A stretch of DNA of 64,000 nt, from the NCBI RefSeq assembly GCF_006125015.1, contig NZ_SZZN01000001.1:3534001-3598000 (forward strand). The letters are read 5' to 3'. The number at the start of each line of letters is the position of its first letter. Within the stretch, counting starts at the first letter, position 1. The notes beneath the pieces were generated by a model that worked only from the letters and a program-made list of their open reading frames with translations, was not told the origin of the DNA and did not search any database. The position numbers and the translations under genes are program-made. This stretch comes from Roseovarius arcticus. GTDB taxonomy: Bacteria > Pseudomonadota > Alphaproteobacteria > Rhodobacterales > Rhodobacteraceae. Of the stretch, positions 43,597 through 53,564 are shown piece after piece.

Positions 43597-44652
43597 ATGA
43601 CACATCTGTGGGTCCGCGCCGAGCAGCGCCCGAATGAAGAACGCGTCGGCCTGACACCCGAGGGCGCGGCGGATCTGATCGGCGCCGGAATGAAAGTCAC
43701 GGTCGAGCAGAGCGATCAGCGCGCCATTCCGCTGGACGGCTATCGAAGCGCAGGATGCGATATCGCCCCCTCTGCCAGCTGGCCTGATGCGCCCGAGGAT
43801 GCCATCATTTTTGGCCTCAAGGAATTGCCCGACGATGGCACGCCTCTACCGCATCGCCACATCATGTTCGGCCACGCGTTCAAGGGGCAGCACTCCGGAC
43901 GCGCCTTGCTACAGCGATTTCAGGCTGGGGGCGGCACGCTATTTGATCTGGAGTATCTGGTGGATGAGGATGGCCGCCGCGTCGCTGCCTTTGGCTATTG
44001 GGCCGGGTATGCGGGCGCGGCTGTCACGCTAAAATCTTGGGCGGCTCAGCAGCGCGGCGGCATTTGCCCGGCTGTCGGCACCTATCCGGGCAAGGACGCG
44101 CTGCTAGCCGATTTGGCCCGTGATTTGGACGGGCTGGGCCTGCCATCGGCGATTATCATCGGTGCGCTGGGCCGTGTCGGCACCGGGGCCGCTGACCTTT
44201 GCACTGCGATGGGGCTGGCCCCCACCCTCTGGGATCAGGCCGAGACTGAAGGCGGCGGGCCATTCCCCGAAATTCTCAGCCATGACATGTTTCTCAATTG
44301 CATCTTTGCCCGTCCCGGTACGCCAGTGTTCGTGCCGCGCAGCGCGCTGGACGCGGCCCGCGATTTGACCGTGATCGGCGATGTCGCGTGTGATCCAGAT
44401 AGTGACTATAATCCCGTGCCAGTCTATGACGCCGCTACCGACTGGGCCGCGCCTGCACGCAGGGTTCACGATGCGCCCCCTATGGACGTGATGGCGATCG
44501 ACAATCTGCCCTCGCTTCTGCCAGTGGAATCGTCGCAGGACTTTGCTGCCCTCCTCTTGCCCTCCCTGCGCGGTCTGGGCAATCTGGACGGGGGCGTCTG
44601 GGGACGGGCGCGCACGACATTTGATACTGCCATGAAAGGCCTCGAAACATGA
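43597..44652 (+). CDS. Saccharopine dehydrogenase (NAD+, L-lysine-forming), Lys1-like
   Basis: The 351-residue protein resembles fungal Lys1, which interconverts saccharopine with lysine and 2-oxoglutarate. Conserved segments are WVRAEQRPNEERVGLTP, IIFGLKELPDDGTPL, HIMFGHAFKGQ, GTLFDLEYLVDE, AFGYWAGYAGAAV, the dinucleotide-binding IIGALGRVGTGAADL and SALDAARDLTVIGDVACDPDSDYNP (in parts). It is coupled by an ATGA overlap to a second saccharopine enzyme, so the pair probably carries out two-step lysine catabolism to 2-aminoadipate semialdehyde and glutamate. Direction (degradation versus synthesis) is inferred. Confidence 0.88.
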   Translation: MTHLWVRAEQRPNEERVGLTPEGAADLIGAGMKVTVEQSDQRAIPLDGYRSAGCDIAPSASWPDAPEDAIIFGLKELPDDGTPLPHRHIMFGHAFKGQHSGRALLQRFQAGGGTLFDLEYLVDEDGRRVAAFGYWAGYAGAAVTLKSWAAQQRGGICPAVGTYPGKDALLADLARDLDGLGLPSAIIIGALGRVGTGAADLCTAMGLAPTLWDQAETEGGGPFPEILSHDMFLNCIFARPGTPVFVPRSALDAARDLTVIGDVACDPDSDYNPVPVYDAATDWAAPARRVHDAPPMDVMAIDNLPSLLPVESSQDFAALLLPSLRGLGNLDGGVWGRARTTFDTAMKGLET

Positions 44653-45794
44653 CGATACATTGGTGCGGCACCGGCCTTTCGGCCATTCCCGGTCTTAGGC
44701 GGCTGATTGAGGCGGGCCACGAAGTCACGGTCTGGAACCGTAGCCTCGATAAGGCCAAAAATGCGGTTGGGGACATCACGCAGCGTATTCAGGCGTTCGA
44801 CATGGACGCGCTGACCGCCGAGGTGCAGGCAGGTGACCTGGTCGTCTCTATGCTGCCGGGCGAGTGGCACGTTCCAGTAGCCGAGATGTGCCTCGCTAAG
44901 GGCGCACATTTCGCCAGCTCGTCCTACATATCGCCAGAGATGCGGGCATTACATGCCCGCGCCGAGGCCGCGAACCTTTGCTTCGTCAATGAGATCGGCC
45001 TTGATCCTGGCATCGATCACCTGATGGCCCATGCCCTGATCGCCGACTACCGCGACAGTGGTACGGTTCAGGCTGAGAACGATCTGACATTCATCTCTTA
45101 TTGCGGTGGCATCCCCAAGCACCCCAATGCGTTTCGCTATAAATTCAGCTGGTCGCCTCTTGGGGTGCTGAAGGCGCTGCGGTCACCCTCCCGCTCGATC
45201 AAGGATCATGCGGAACTGAACGTTGATCGCCCGTGGAATGCGATCAGCAGTTATTCTGCACCCCTGCCCACGCCCGAGACGTTTGAGGTCTATCCAAACC
45301 GCGATAGCGTTCCATTCATTCAAGATTACGGCTTTGACCCCGATTGGCGGGTCAAAGAGTTCGTGCGCGGCACCTTGCGGTTGAATGGCTGGACGGATGC
45401 GTGGGCAGATGTCTTTGCCGAGGTCGAGACGCTCAAGGGCCCCGAAGGGGATGCGCGTCTGCGCGAGATGTCCGATACTTTTTGGGCCGAACATGCCTAT
45501 GACGAAGGCGAGCCTGATCGCGTTCTGATGTGCGTATCGCTGATGGCAGAGCGGGATGGTGCGCCGGTTTGGCACAAAACTTTTGTGATGGACGCATGGG
45601 GCGACGGGCGCGGTACGGCAATGGCGCGGCTGGTGTCTATCCCACTTTCGCTGATGATCGAATCGGTGCTGGCAGGCGAAATTCCCGCTGGCGTTAGCCC
45701 TGCGCCCAGCGATCCTGCGCTGGTCGAACGCTACCTTGGCGAGGTCAATAAGTTGGCGCAGCACCTGCAAGTCGTCAACCACATGGCAGGGTAG
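44649..45794 (+). CDS. Saccharopine dehydrogenase family protein (glutamate-forming)
   Basis: The 381-residue protein has a Rossmann domain starting IHWCGTGLSAIPGL, the VVSMLPGEWHVPVAEMCL segment and NEIGLDPGIDHLMAHALI, YCGGIPKHPNAFRYKFSWSP (in parts), typical of the enzyme that releases glutamate and 2-aminoadipate-6-semialdehyde from saccharopine. It overlaps the Lys1-like gene by 4 bp. Most bacteria lack the saccharopine route and eukaryotes often fuse the two enzymes; here they are separate but coupled. A strong hairpin follows. Confidence 0.88.
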   Translation: MTIHWCGTGLSAIPGLRRLIEAGHEVTVWNRSLDKAKNAVGDITQRIQAFDMDALTAEVQAGDLVVSMLPGEWHVPVAEMCLAKGAHFASSSYISPEMRALHARAEAANLCFVNEIGLDPGIDHLMAHALIADYRDSGTVQAENDLTFISYCGGIPKHPNAFRYKFSWSPLGVLKALRSPSRSIKDHAELNVDRPWNAISSYSAPLPTPETFEVYPNRDSVPFIQDYGFDPDWRVKEFVRGTLRLNGWTDAWADVFAEVETLKGPEGDARLREMSDTFWAEHAYDEGEPDRVLMCVSLMAERDGAPVWHKTFVMDAWGDGRGTAMARLVSIPLSLMIESVLAGEIPAGVSPAPSDPALVERYLGEVNKLAQHLQVVNHMAG

Positions 45795-45832
45795 GACGCT
45801 GCCGGGCTTCATATTGCTCTAAATAGTCATAT

Positions 45833-45860
45833 CGCGCGGCCTGCCACATCAGGCCGCGCG
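45833..45860 (+). terminator. Strong GC hairpin after the saccharopine genes
   Basis: The perfect 11-bp stem CGCGCGGCCTG (45833-45843) pairs with CAGGCCGCGCG (45850-45860) around a 6-nt loop, 38 bp after the stop. The downstream T-run is weak (CATTTAA), so it may be an imperfect terminator or an mRNA-stabilising end. Confidence 0.6.
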
Positions 45861-45876
45861 CCATTTAAGGGGCGCT

Positions 45877-46581
45877 ATGCCGCGCAAATCGACCAAACTG
45901 CCAGCCGCTTCGCTGTTTCGCCGTCTGGGGACGTGGGCGATCTGGGCGCTTGCGACAGGCGCGCTTTGCGTTTGCCTTGCGGCACTTGCGCACCGGACCC
46001 TCGCCCCCGGTCCGACATTTTACATGAAGCAGGAGGCCCGCCGTCTGGGCCAGATCGCCCATGACTGGACGCCCATAGCAGCGATTGCGCCCGTAATGGC
46101 CCGGTCCGCCGTCGCGGCCGAGGATGCGGATTTTTGTAATCACTGGGGCTTTGACATGCGCGCCATCCGCCAAGTGCTGGAGCGCGGTGGCGCACGCGGG
46201 GCGTCAACCATAAGCCAGCAGACGGTCAAAAACGTTTATCTGTGGCAAGGCCGCTCGTGGTTGCGCAAGGCGCTGGAGGCCCTGATGACGCCCGTGGTTG
46301 AGGCCGTATGGTCCAAACAGCGTATCATCGAAGTCTATCTGAACATCGCCGAATTTGACGAGGGAATTTTCGGCGTCGGTGCCGCCGCGCGACACTACTT
46401 TGGCGTCAATGCGAGTGAGCTAACCGCGCAGCAGGCTGCGCGACTGGCTGCTGTGTTGCCTGATCCCAAGGATCGCTCGGCCAGCAAGCCATCAAGCTGG
46501 CTGCGAAAACATGCCGCTGGTATCATGGACGGCGCGGCCACGATCCGCCGGGATGGACGCGCCGCGTGTTTCGAGGATTGA
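45877..46581 (+). CDS. mtgA: Monofunctional biosynthetic peptidoglycan transglycosylase
   Basis: This GT51 enzyme polymerises lipid II glycan strands on the periplasmic face. The 234-residue protein has a membrane anchor (about 19-42, WAIWALATGALCVCLAALA), catalytic motif AAEDADFCNHWGFD (first glutamate), GASTISQQTVKN, SKQRIIEVYLNIAEF (second motif) and AARHYFGVNASELT. No transpeptidase domain, consistent with MtgA. fzlA follows 58 bp later. Confidence 0.95.
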   Translation: MPRKSTKLPAASLFRRLGTWAIWALATGALCVCLAALAHRTLAPGPTFYMKQEARRLGQIAHDWTPIAAIAPVMARSAVAAEDADFCNHWGFDMRAIRQVLERGGARGASTISQQTVKNVYLWQGRSWLRKALEALMTPVVEAVWSKQRIIEVYLNIAEFDEGIFGVGAAARHYFGVNASELTAQQAARLAAVLPDPKDRSASKPSSWLRKHAAGIMDGAATIRRDGRAACFED

Positions 46582-46639
46582 AAACCTTTGCCTGAGCAGG
46601 CATTGAAGGGCACCCACCGCAACAAAGGTTTGCCGCGTC

Positions 46640-47305
46640 ATGGCCAAGCTCTATCACGTTCCACTATCGCCGTTTTGCCGCAAGGTCCGTCTCAGCCTGG
46701 CTGAGAAGAAGATTGAGTGCGAGCTGATCGAAGAGCGGTATTGGGAAGAGAACCCTGATTTTCATCGTCGTAATCCCGCGCGCAAGGTTCCGGTCCTGCG
46801 GATCGATGGGCGCATCATGCCCGAAAGCGCGGCGATCTGCGAATACCTTGAGGAAAAGCATCCCGAACCGCCTTTGATGCCCCGCAGCGCAGAAGGCCGC
46901 TATGAGGTGCGCCGCATTGTGACTTGGTTTGATGACAAGTTTCACCACGAAGTCACGTCCAAGCTTCTTTATGAGCGCGTGAACAAGAAAATGATGGGCA
47001 AGGGATTTCCCGACAGCGGCAATGTCAAATCTGGTGCCAAGGCGATCAAGTATCACTTGGATTATATGGCCTTCCTGCTGGATCATCGCCGCTGGCTGGC
47101 GGGCGACGTAATGACGCTTGCCGATTTTGCGGCTGCGGCCCATCTCAGCTCGCTTGATTATATCTCGGATGTGGATTGGAATCGCAGCGAGGCGGTCAAG
47201 GATTGGTACGCCAAGATCAAGTCCCGTCCGGCCTTTCGCAGCATTCTGGCTGATCAGGTTTCGGGCTTTCCGCCGCCTAAACACTATTCGAACCTCGATT
47301 TTTGA
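46640..47305 (+). CDS. fzlA: GST-fold protein, probable FtsZ-binding FzlA
   Basis: The 221-residue protein has an N-terminal GST domain ([48 protein letters not shown]) and a C-terminal domain ending in [17 protein letters not shown] and the tail [11 protein letters not shown]. That tail and the Trp in ERYWE (about 35) match my recollection of Caulobacter FzlA, a GST-like protein that bundles FtsZ and promotes constriction. Family membership is by recalled sequence, not alignment. It lies directly upstream of queG, a common alphaproteobacterial order. Confidence 0.72.
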   Translation: MAKLYHVPLSPFCRKVRLSLAEKKIECELIEERYWEENPDFHRRNPARKVPVLRIDGRIMPESAAICEYLEEKHPEPPLMPRSAEGRYEVRRIVTWFDDKFHHEVTSKLLYERVNKKMMGKGFPDSGNVKSGAKAIKYHLDYMAFLLDHRRWLAGDVMTLADFAAAAHLSSLDYISDVDWNRSEAVKDWYAKIKSRPAFRSILADQVSGFPPPKHYSNLDF

Positions 47306-47343
47306 TACCAGATGCCCAACAGGTATCTCGCCCGCGAAGCAAC

Positions 47344-48399
47344 ATGAACGCGCTAAAGGAAAAGCTGGTCGCGCAGGCCCATGCTGAGGGATTTGAACTA
47401 GCGCGGATTTGCCGCCCTTCGGATGTGCCGCAGGTGCCCGATCGCCTTGCCGAGTTTCTGGCCGAGGGGCATCACGGGCAGATGGGGTGGCTGGCCGAAC
47501 GTAGCCATTGGCGCGGCGATCCGGCGGCCCTGTGGCCCGAAGCGCGGTCGGTCATCATGCTGGGCGAGATCTACACGCCGCAGCATGATCCGCTGGAGGT
47601 GCTGCGCTATCCCGACAAGGGTGCGATCAGCGTTTATGCGCAGAACAAGGACTATCATGATCTGGTCAAGAAGCGGCTGAAACGATTGGCACGGTGGTTG
47701 ATTGCGCAGACCTCCGACGAGACGAGCGTAAAGGTTTTCGTCGATACCGCCCCTGTGCCAGAGAAGCCGCTAGGCGAGGCGGCGGGCCTTGGATGGCAAG
47801 GCAAGCACACCAATCTGGTCAGCCGCGATATGGGCAGCTGGTTCTTCATCGGGTCAATCTTTACAACGCTAGAATTCGAAACTGATCCAGCGGAAAAGGA
47901 CCATTGCGGCAGTTGCCGCGCGTGTCTGGACATCTGCCCGACGGATGCCTTTCCCGCGCCCTATCAGCTGGATGCGCGGCGCTGCATCTCTTACCTAACA
48001 ATTGAGCATGACGGGCCGGTCGACGTTGAACTGCGTAGCCTGATGGGGAACCGCATCTACGGCTGCGACGACTGTCTGGCCGTTTGTCCGTGGAACAAGT
48101 TTGCGCAGGAAGCACGAGAGGTCCGGTATCACGCGCGGCCTGATCTGGTTGCGCCGCCGCTGGCCGAATTGGCGCAGCTTGACGATGCCGCCTTTCGCGA
48201 GAAATTCTCCGGTAGCCCGATCAAGCGGATCGGACGGGACCGTTTTTTGCGCAACGTCCTTTATGCCATCGGCAATTCTGGGCAGGCATCGCTGATGGAT
48301 GCCGCGCGCCAGCATGTCGGCGCGCCGGACGCGACGGTTGCCGACGCCGCATGCTGGGCCGTAGAGCGCTTGCAAGATGCCGCAAAAGGGATGGAATAG
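47344..48399 (+). CDS. queG: Epoxyqueuosine reductase QueG
   Basis: It reduces epoxyqueuosine to queuosine in tRNA wobble position 34, using cobalamin and two [4Fe-4S] clusters. The 351-residue protein has [12 protein letters not shown] (active-site Asp about 134), [10 protein letters not shown], a ferredoxin motif C188-x2-C191-x2-C194-x3-C198 and a second set C214...C241-x2-C244-x3-C248 in [12 protein letters not shown]-terminal HEAT-like repeats ([11 protein letters not shown]). I chose ATG 47344; a TTG at 47302 overlapping fzlA is less likely. Confidence 0.95.
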   Translation: MNALKEKLVAQAHAEGFELARICRPSDVPQVPDRLAEFLAEGHHGQMGWLAERSHWRGDPAALWPEARSVIMLGEIYTPQHDPLEVLRYPDKGAISVYAQNKDYHDLVKKRLKRLARWLIAQTSDETSVKVFVDTAPVPEKPLGEAAGLGWQGKHTNLVSRDMGSWFFIGSIFTTLEFETDPAEKDHCGSCRACLDICPTDAFPAPYQLDARRCISYLTIEHDGPVDVELRSLMGNRIYGCDDCLAVCPWNKFAQEAREVRYHARPDLVAPPLAELAQLDDAAFREKFSGSPIKRIGRDRFLRNVLYAIGNSGQASLMDAARQHVGAPDATVADAACWAVERLQDAAKGME

Positions 48400-48448
48400 C
48401 CGCCAGATCCGGCATATCCCAATAGGTGCGTCAGGCAGGAGAAATGAT

Positions 48449-50452
48449 ATGGCGATCTTGTTGGGCGTCGATACGGGCGGGACTTATACGGATGCGGTGT
48501 TGATCCGCGACGAGGCCGAAGTGATCGCCAGCGCGAAGGCGCTGACCACCCGGCATGATCTGGCCATCGGTATTGGCGAGGCTGTGGCGAACGTGCTGGC
48601 CTCCAGCGGCACTGCGCCAGAGCAAATCGCGCTCGCGTCGCTATCGACCACCCTTGCGACGAACGCGTTGGTCGAGGGGCAAGGTGGGCGCGCTGGTCTG
48701 ATCTACATCGGTTTTCGAGAGCAGGATCTGGATGGTCAGGGCCTGCGCGCTGCGCTGGGCGGGGATCCGGCGCTGATCCTGTCGGGCGGGCATAATCATG
48801 CCGGATATGAGGCGCGCCCGCTGGACCGCGCTGCGCTAGAGGATTGGCTAAGCGTGGATCGCGGCATTTCCGCTTTTGCTGTCGCGTCGCAATTCGCCAC
48901 GCGCAACCCCGAGCATGAGCTGGAGGTCGCGCGCATCATCGGACAGATTACAGGGCGGCCTGTGTCCTGTTCCCATCATCTATCGGCCAAGCTGAATGGG
49001 CCAAAACGGGCGTTGACCGCGCTATTGAATGCGCGGCTGATTGGAATGATTGCGCGCCTGATCGAAAAGGCCGAGGGCAAGCTGACAGATTTGGGCATAA
49101 CCGCACCCCTGATGGTGGTGCGCGGCGACGGGGCACTGATCAGCGCAAAGCAGGCGCAAGAGCGCCCTATAGAGACTATTTTAAGCGGGCCTGCTGCGTC
49201 TATTGTGGGCGCGCGTTGGCTGACGGGTGCGGATACGGCGCTGGTGTCTGATATCGGCGGTACGACCACTGATGTCGCTGTCCTGCGAGGTGGCAAGCCG
49301 ATGATCGACCCGGCAGGCGCGCAAGTAGGTCCGTGGCGCACGATGGTCGAAGCGGTGGGGATGCGCACGACCGGCCTTGGCGGTGATAGCGAGGTGCATG
49401 TGCAGGACGGCGGTTTGACGGGCGGCGTTATGCTGGGTCCTCGCCGCGTGCTGCCCGTCTGCCTGATCGCGCAGGAGGCACCCGAGATTGTTCATCGGAC
49501 GCTGGACGCCCAGTTGCGCGCTACTGCCCCCGGCGAACATGACGCCAGCTTTGTGCGCGCTGTGCCGGGGATTGAGGCGGGCGGTTTGCAGGATCGCGAC
49601 GCAGAGCTATTGCAGCGCATCGTGGATGGCGGCGTGCAGCCTGTCGGCTCGGTACTACGCACGCGGCTAGAGGGTCAGGCGCTGCGCCGCTTGGTTGGTC
49701 GTGGATTGATACAGGTTTCGGGGGTAACGCCGTCGGATGCCAGCCACGTCCTTGGGGCTACGTCCAATTGGGATGCAAGTGCGGCGCAAAAGGCGATGGC
49801 CCTCCTGGCCCGCAAGCGTATCGGATCTGGCAACATGCTGGCAGATAACGCCGTAGAAATGGCTCAGATGATTGTGGACCAACTTACGCACCAGACCGTA
49901 TTGGTCATATTAGAGACTGCTTTTGCCGAAGAGGCCGATCAGTTCGGCCTGCCGCCCGATCAGCTGGCGCGCCACGTGCTGACGCGGCGCGGCCTTGACC
50001 GGCATCAGGGTTTGATGCGGTTGGATATCGGCTTGAACGTCCCTGTGGTCGGGCTTGGCGCATCGGCCGGTACATATTATCCTGCGGTCGGTGCCCGTCT
50101 GGGATGCCAGATGATCCTGCCGGAACATGCGGGCGTCGCAAACGCAATCGGTGCCGTCGTAGGGCGTGTGACCATCAGGCGCAGTGGCACTGTCACCAGC
50201 CCTTCCGAGGGACTTTTTCGTGTGCATCTGGAAACGGGACCGGAGGATCATGGCGAAGCGGGCACTGCGCTGGATGCGCTTCAGTCTGCGTTAGAGGCCG
50301 CTGCCCGCAGCGATGCCATTGCCGCTGGGGCCGTGGATATTCAGATTACTGCAGTGCGCGACCTGCGTACCGCGCAAGCCGAGGCGCGGCAGGTATTCTT
50401 GGAGGGCGAGATCACCGTCGAGGCATCGGGCAGACCCCGCATCGCGACGTGA
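48449..50452 (+). CDS. Hydantoinase/oxoprolinase A-subunit-type protein (solo HyuA)
   Basis: The 667-residue protein has the HyuA/Hydant_A_N start LGVDTGGTYTDAVLIR, STTLATNALVEGQGGR, a central Hydantoinase_A domain with GDGALIS, ETILSGPAASIVGARWL and VSDIGGTTTDVAVL, and a C-terminal GLGASAGTYYPAVGARLG and PEHAGVANAIGAVVG block. These ATPase-fold subunits normally work with a HyuB partner, which is not next to it. Substrate unknown; a hydantoin or 5-oxoproline-like cyclic amide is a guess. AGGAG lies 7 nt before ATG 48449. Confidence 0.85.
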   Translation: MAILLGVDTGGTYTDAVLIRDEAEVIASAKALTTRHDLAIGIGEAVANVLASSGTAPEQIALASLSTTLATNALVEGQGGRAGLIYIGFREQDLDGQGLRAALGGDPALILSGGHNHAGYEARPLDRAALEDWLSVDRGISAFAVASQFATRNPEHELEVARIIGQITGRPVSCSHHLSAKLNGPKRALTALLNARLIGMIARLIEKAEGKLTDLGITAPLMVVRGDGALISAKQAQERPIETILSGPAASIVGARWLTGADTALVSDIGGTTTDVAVLRGGKPMIDPAGAQVGPWRTMVEAVGMRTTGLGGDSEVHVQDGGLTGGVMLGPRRVLPVCLIAQEAPEIVHRTLDAQLRATAPGEHDASFVRAVPGIEAGGLQDRDAELLQRIVDGGVQPVGSVLRTRLEGQALRRLVGRGLIQVSGVTPSDASHVLGATSNWDASAAQKAMALLARKRIGSGNMLADNAVEMAQMIVDQLTHQTVLVILETAFAEEADQFGLPPDQLARHVLTRRGLDRHQGLMRLDIGLNVPVVGLGASAGTYYPAVGARLGCQMILPEHAGVANAIGAVVGRVTIRRSGTVTSPSEGLFRVHLETGPEDHGEAGTALDALQSALEAAARSDAIAAGAVDIQITAVRDLRTAQAEARQVFLEGEITVEASGRPRIAT

Positions 50453-50521
50453 CGACATGCATGTTCCGGCGCGTTGGAATGCGCTAGGCTCGTCCATAAT
50501 CCGAAAAAGAAGGGTATGGAC

Positions 50522-51715
50522 ATGAACGCTTCCAAGGAATTCAACGCCGATATTTCTGCCCGGCTGGAAGGGCTAAGGGACGAAGGTCTCTACAAGACCG
50601 AGCGCGTCATCACTTCGCCGCAGGCTGGCCGCGTCTCGCTGGAGGGCGGCGCAGAGGTAATCAACCTTTGTGCCAATAATTATCTTGGGCTGGCGGATAA
50701 TGCGCAGATTATTGAGGCGGCCCAGGGGGCGCTGGATCGCTACGGCTTTGGCATGGCATCCGTGCGATTCATCTGCGGCACAGGCGAAGAGCACAAGGCG
50801 CTGGAGGCACGCATCGCAGCGTTTCTGGGGACGGAGGATTGCATCCTTTATCCCAGCTGCTTCGACGCTAACGCTGGGCTATTCGAGACTATTCTAGGTT
50901 CTGAGGATGCTATCATCAGTGACGCGCTTAACCATGCCAGCATCATCGACGGCGTGCGCCTGTGCAAGGCTCAGCGATACCGCTACGCCAACAGCGACAT
51001 GGACGATCTGGAGCGTTGCCTCAAAGAGGCGCAGGGCGCGCGCCATCGGTTGATCGCCACAGACGGCGTATTTTCAATGGATGGCTATTACGCCAAACTG
51101 GACCAGATTTGCGATCTGGCTGACAAATATGATGCGCTGGTGATGGTCGACGACTGCCACGCCACCGGCTTTGTCGGCGCGACTGGACGCGGCAGTATCG
51201 AGCATTGCGGCGTGATGGGCCGGGTCGATATCCTGACTGGTACGCTGGGCAAGGCGCTGGGCGGCGCGTCGGGCGGCTATACCGCAGCGTCCGCATCTGT
51301 AGTCGATTGGCTGCGCCAACGCTCGCGCCCGTACCTTTTTTCCAATTCGCTGGCGCCAGTGATCGCCGCCGCCTCGCTCAAGATGTTTGATCTGGTTGAG
51401 GACGGCGATGACCTGCGCGCACAGCTTTGGGATAATGCCGCACATTTTCGCACACGCATGACCGAGTTGGGGTTTGAATTGCTGCCGGGTGAACATGCGA
51501 TCATCCCGGTTATGCTACGTGATCCCAAGTTGGCGCAGCAGATGGCAGCCAAACTGGGCGAGCATGGGGTATACGTCACCGCCTTCAGCTTCCCTGTCGT
51601 GCCAAAGGACAAAGACCGTATCCGCACGCAGATGAGCGCTGGACTGACCCGCGAAATGCTGGACGAGGCGATCAACGCATTTGAAGTTGTCGGGCGCGAC
51701 CTGGGGGTGATCTGA
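50522..51715 (+). CDS. kbl: Glycine C-acetyltransferase (2-amino-3-ketobutyrate CoA ligase)
   Basis: It cleaves 2-amino-3-ketobutyrate with CoA to glycine and acetyl-CoA, the second step of threonine degradation. The 397-residue PLP enzyme of the alpha-oxoamine synthase group has [60 protein letters not shown] and the PLP lysine at about 244 in [14 protein letters not shown]. Length matches E. coli Kbl. AAGGG fits ATG 50522 better than ATG 50516. It abuts tdh with a TGATG junction. Confidence 0.97.
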   Translation: MNASKEFNADISARLEGLRDEGLYKTERVITSPQAGRVSLEGGAEVINLCANNYLGLADNAQIIEAAQGALDRYGFGMASVRFICGTGEEHKALEARIAAFLGTEDCILYPSCFDANAGLFETILGSEDAIISDALNHASIIDGVRLCKAQRYRYANSDMDDLERCLKEAQGARHRLIATDGVFSMDGYYAKLDQICDLADKYDALVMVDDCHATGFVGATGRGSIEHCGVMGRVDILTGTLGKALGGASGGYTAASASVVDWLRQRSRPYLFSNSLAPVIAAASLKMFDLVEDGDDLRAQLWDNAAHFRTRMTELGFELLPGEHAIIPVMLRDPKLAQQMAAKLGEHGVYVTAFSFPVVPKDKDRIRTQMSAGLTREMLDEAINAFEVVGRDLGVI

Positions 51716-52758
51716 TGGAAAATCGCATGAAGGCGCTGGTCAAGTCACGTCCTGAGCCGGGCCTCTGGATGAAGTACGTTCCGGTGCCCGAAGCAGGGCC
51801 GAAGGACGTTCTGATCAAGGTCCGTAAATCCGCGATATGCGGCACTGATGTGCATATTTGGAAGTGGGACGAGTTCAGCGCCAAGACAGTGCCGGTTCCC
51901 ATGGTCGTCGGCCATGAGTTCGTCGGGGAGGTCGCCGATACCGGCGCCGCCGCAACCCGTTACAAGATCGGGCAGCGTGTGTCGGGCGAGGGGCATATTG
52001 TCTGCGGCACCTGCCGCAATTGCCGCGCCGGGCGTGGACAGCTTTGCCGGAATACCAAGGGCGTCGGTGTTAATCGGCCCGGTAGTTTCGCCGAATATGT
52101 CTGCATTCCCGAGATGAATGTGATCCCAATTCCCGAGGATGTACCGGACGAGATCGCGGCCATCTTTGATCCGTTCGGCAACGCGGTGCACACAGCGCTT
52201 AGCTTTGATCTTGTCGGTGAGGACGTCCTTGTCACAGGCGCCGGGCCGATCGGCATCATGGGGGCGCTGGTCGCGCAAAAGGTCGGCGCGCGCAAAGTCG
52301 TGATTACTGATATCAACCCTTACCGTCTGGATCTGGCGCGCAAGATGGGCGTGCAGCACGTCGTCGACGTCTCTAAGGAGCACCTTAGTGACGTGATGGA
52401 CCGCATTGGAATGTATGAAGGGTTCGATGTGGGCCTCGAGATGTCGGGTGCGGCTGCCGCCATGCAGCAGATGATCAGCCGCATGAATAATGGCGGCAAG
52501 ATCGCGCTGCTGGGAATCGCCCCAACCGAATTTGCGGTCGACTGGAACACCATCATATTTAAGATGCTGCACGTCAAAGGTATCTATGGCCGTGAAATGT
52601 TTGAGACATGGTACAAGATGATCGCGCTGGTGCAGAGCGGCTTGGACGTGTCTGGTCTGATCACACACCGTATCGGTATTGATGACTTTGAGGCGGGGTT
52701 TGCCGCGATGATATCTGGCAACTCAGGCAAGGTAGTGATGGATTGGGATGCGGCATGA
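51715..52758 (+). CDS. tdh: L-threonine 3-dehydrogenase
   Basis: This zinc-dependent NAD+ enzyme oxidises threonine to 2-amino-3-ketobutyrate for Kbl. The 347-residue MDR protein has the catalytic-zinc [10 protein letters not shown] (Cys42), [12 protein letters not shown] (His), a structural-zinc [15 protein letters not shown] loop, [38 protein letters not shown] and [15 protein letters not shown]. Similarity to the E. coli enzyme is high by eye. The ATG overlaps the kbl stop by one base. Confidence 0.97.
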   Translation: MENRMKALVKSRPEPGLWMKYVPVPEAGPKDVLIKVRKSAICGTDVHIWKWDEFSAKTVPVPMVVGHEFVGEVADTGAAATRYKIGQRVSGEGHIVCGTCRNCRAGRGQLCRNTKGVGVNRPGSFAEYVCIPEMNVIPIPEDVPDEIAAIFDPFGNAVHTALSFDLVGEDVLVTGAGPIGIMGALVAQKVGARKVVITDINPYRLDLARKMGVQHVVDVSKEHLSDVMDRIGMYEGFDVGLEMSGAAAAMQQMISRMNNGGKIALLGIAPTEFAVDWNTIIFKMLHVKGIYGREMFETWYKMIALVQSGLDVSGLITHRIGIDDFEAGFAAMISGNSGKVVMDWDAA

Positions 52759-53564
52759 CTGATATCGGAACGAAATTTCGTGCGCTGCATCGCAAGGGTG
52801 ATCCGTTCTTGCTCGTCAATGCATGGGACAGGGGATCGGCGCGTATGATGCAGGCGCTCGGCGCGGCCGCGATTGCCACAACGTCGGCTGGCCATGCGTT
52901 CAGCATGGGCCGCGTCGATGGCGGAACTCTGACGCGTGACGAGGCGCTGGCGCATGCGCAGGACATCGTTTCCGCTGTAACAGTGCCTGTTTCAGGCGAT
53001 TTCGAGAACGGATTTGGCGACGCGCCCGAAACGGTCGCCCAGACCATACGGCTGGCATATGAGGCTGGTTTGGCAGGCTGCTCGATCGAGGATACGGCCC
53101 TGCCGGATTTCACCGCATACGGCTTTGATCTGGCGGTAGAGCGTATTCGCGCCGCTGCCAGCGCCGCTCGTGCGCTACCCGGTGATTTCGTTCTAGTCGC
53201 GCGGGCGGATGGTGTGATGCTGGGCCAATATGACACCGACGAGGCGATCCTACGCATTCAGGCCTTCGAGGCCGCTGGCGCGGATTGCGTCTACGTGCCT
53301 GTGCCGCCGGATGCGAAGTCACTGAGACGAATTATAGACAGCGTGTCGGTGCCTGTGAATGTGCTGGCATCTGGCAGTTACGCCAATACGCTGCGCGCGG
53401 AGGTCGCCCAAATGGGCGCGGCGCGTATTTCTGTCGGTGGCGCATTGGCGCGCGTCGCCTATGGCGCGGCGATTTCCACGGCCAAAGACATGCTTGGTGG
53501 TGATTTCTCGGGGCTAGCACGCGGCGCCGCCGAGGAAGAGATCGAAAACCTACTGACAAAGTGA
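52755..53564 (+). CDS. Isocitrate lyase/PEP mutase family protein
   Basis: The 269-residue TIM-barrel protein has [45 protein letters not shown] (metal-binding acidic motif), [11 protein letters not shown] and LVARADGVM, the order seen in the PEP-mutase/methylisocitrate lyase superfamily. The KKCGH-type lyase loop of isocitrate lyase is absent, so a lyase or hydrolase of another 2-hydroxy- or oxaloacetate-like acid is possible. The ATGA overlap with tdh suggests a role tied to threonine or glycine metabolism, but this is inference. Confidence 0.82.
   Translation: MTDIGTKFRALHRKGDPFLLVNAWDRGSARMMQALGAAAIATTSAGHAFSMGRVDGGTLTRDEALAHAQDIVSAVTVPVSGDFENGFGDAPETVAQTIRLAYEAGLAGCSIEDTALPDFTAYGFDLAVERIRAAASAARALPGDFVLVARADGVMLGQYDTDEAILRIQAFEAAGADCVYVPVPPDAKSLRRIIDSVSVPVNVLASGSYANTLRAEVAQMGAARISVGGALARVAYGAAISTAKDMLGGDFSGLARGAAEEEIENLLTK

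Noticed and set aside
43560-43600. Lysine riboswitch or attenuator before the saccharopine genes
   Set aside because: The gap to the preceding GST gene is only 10 bp, leaving no space for a leader.
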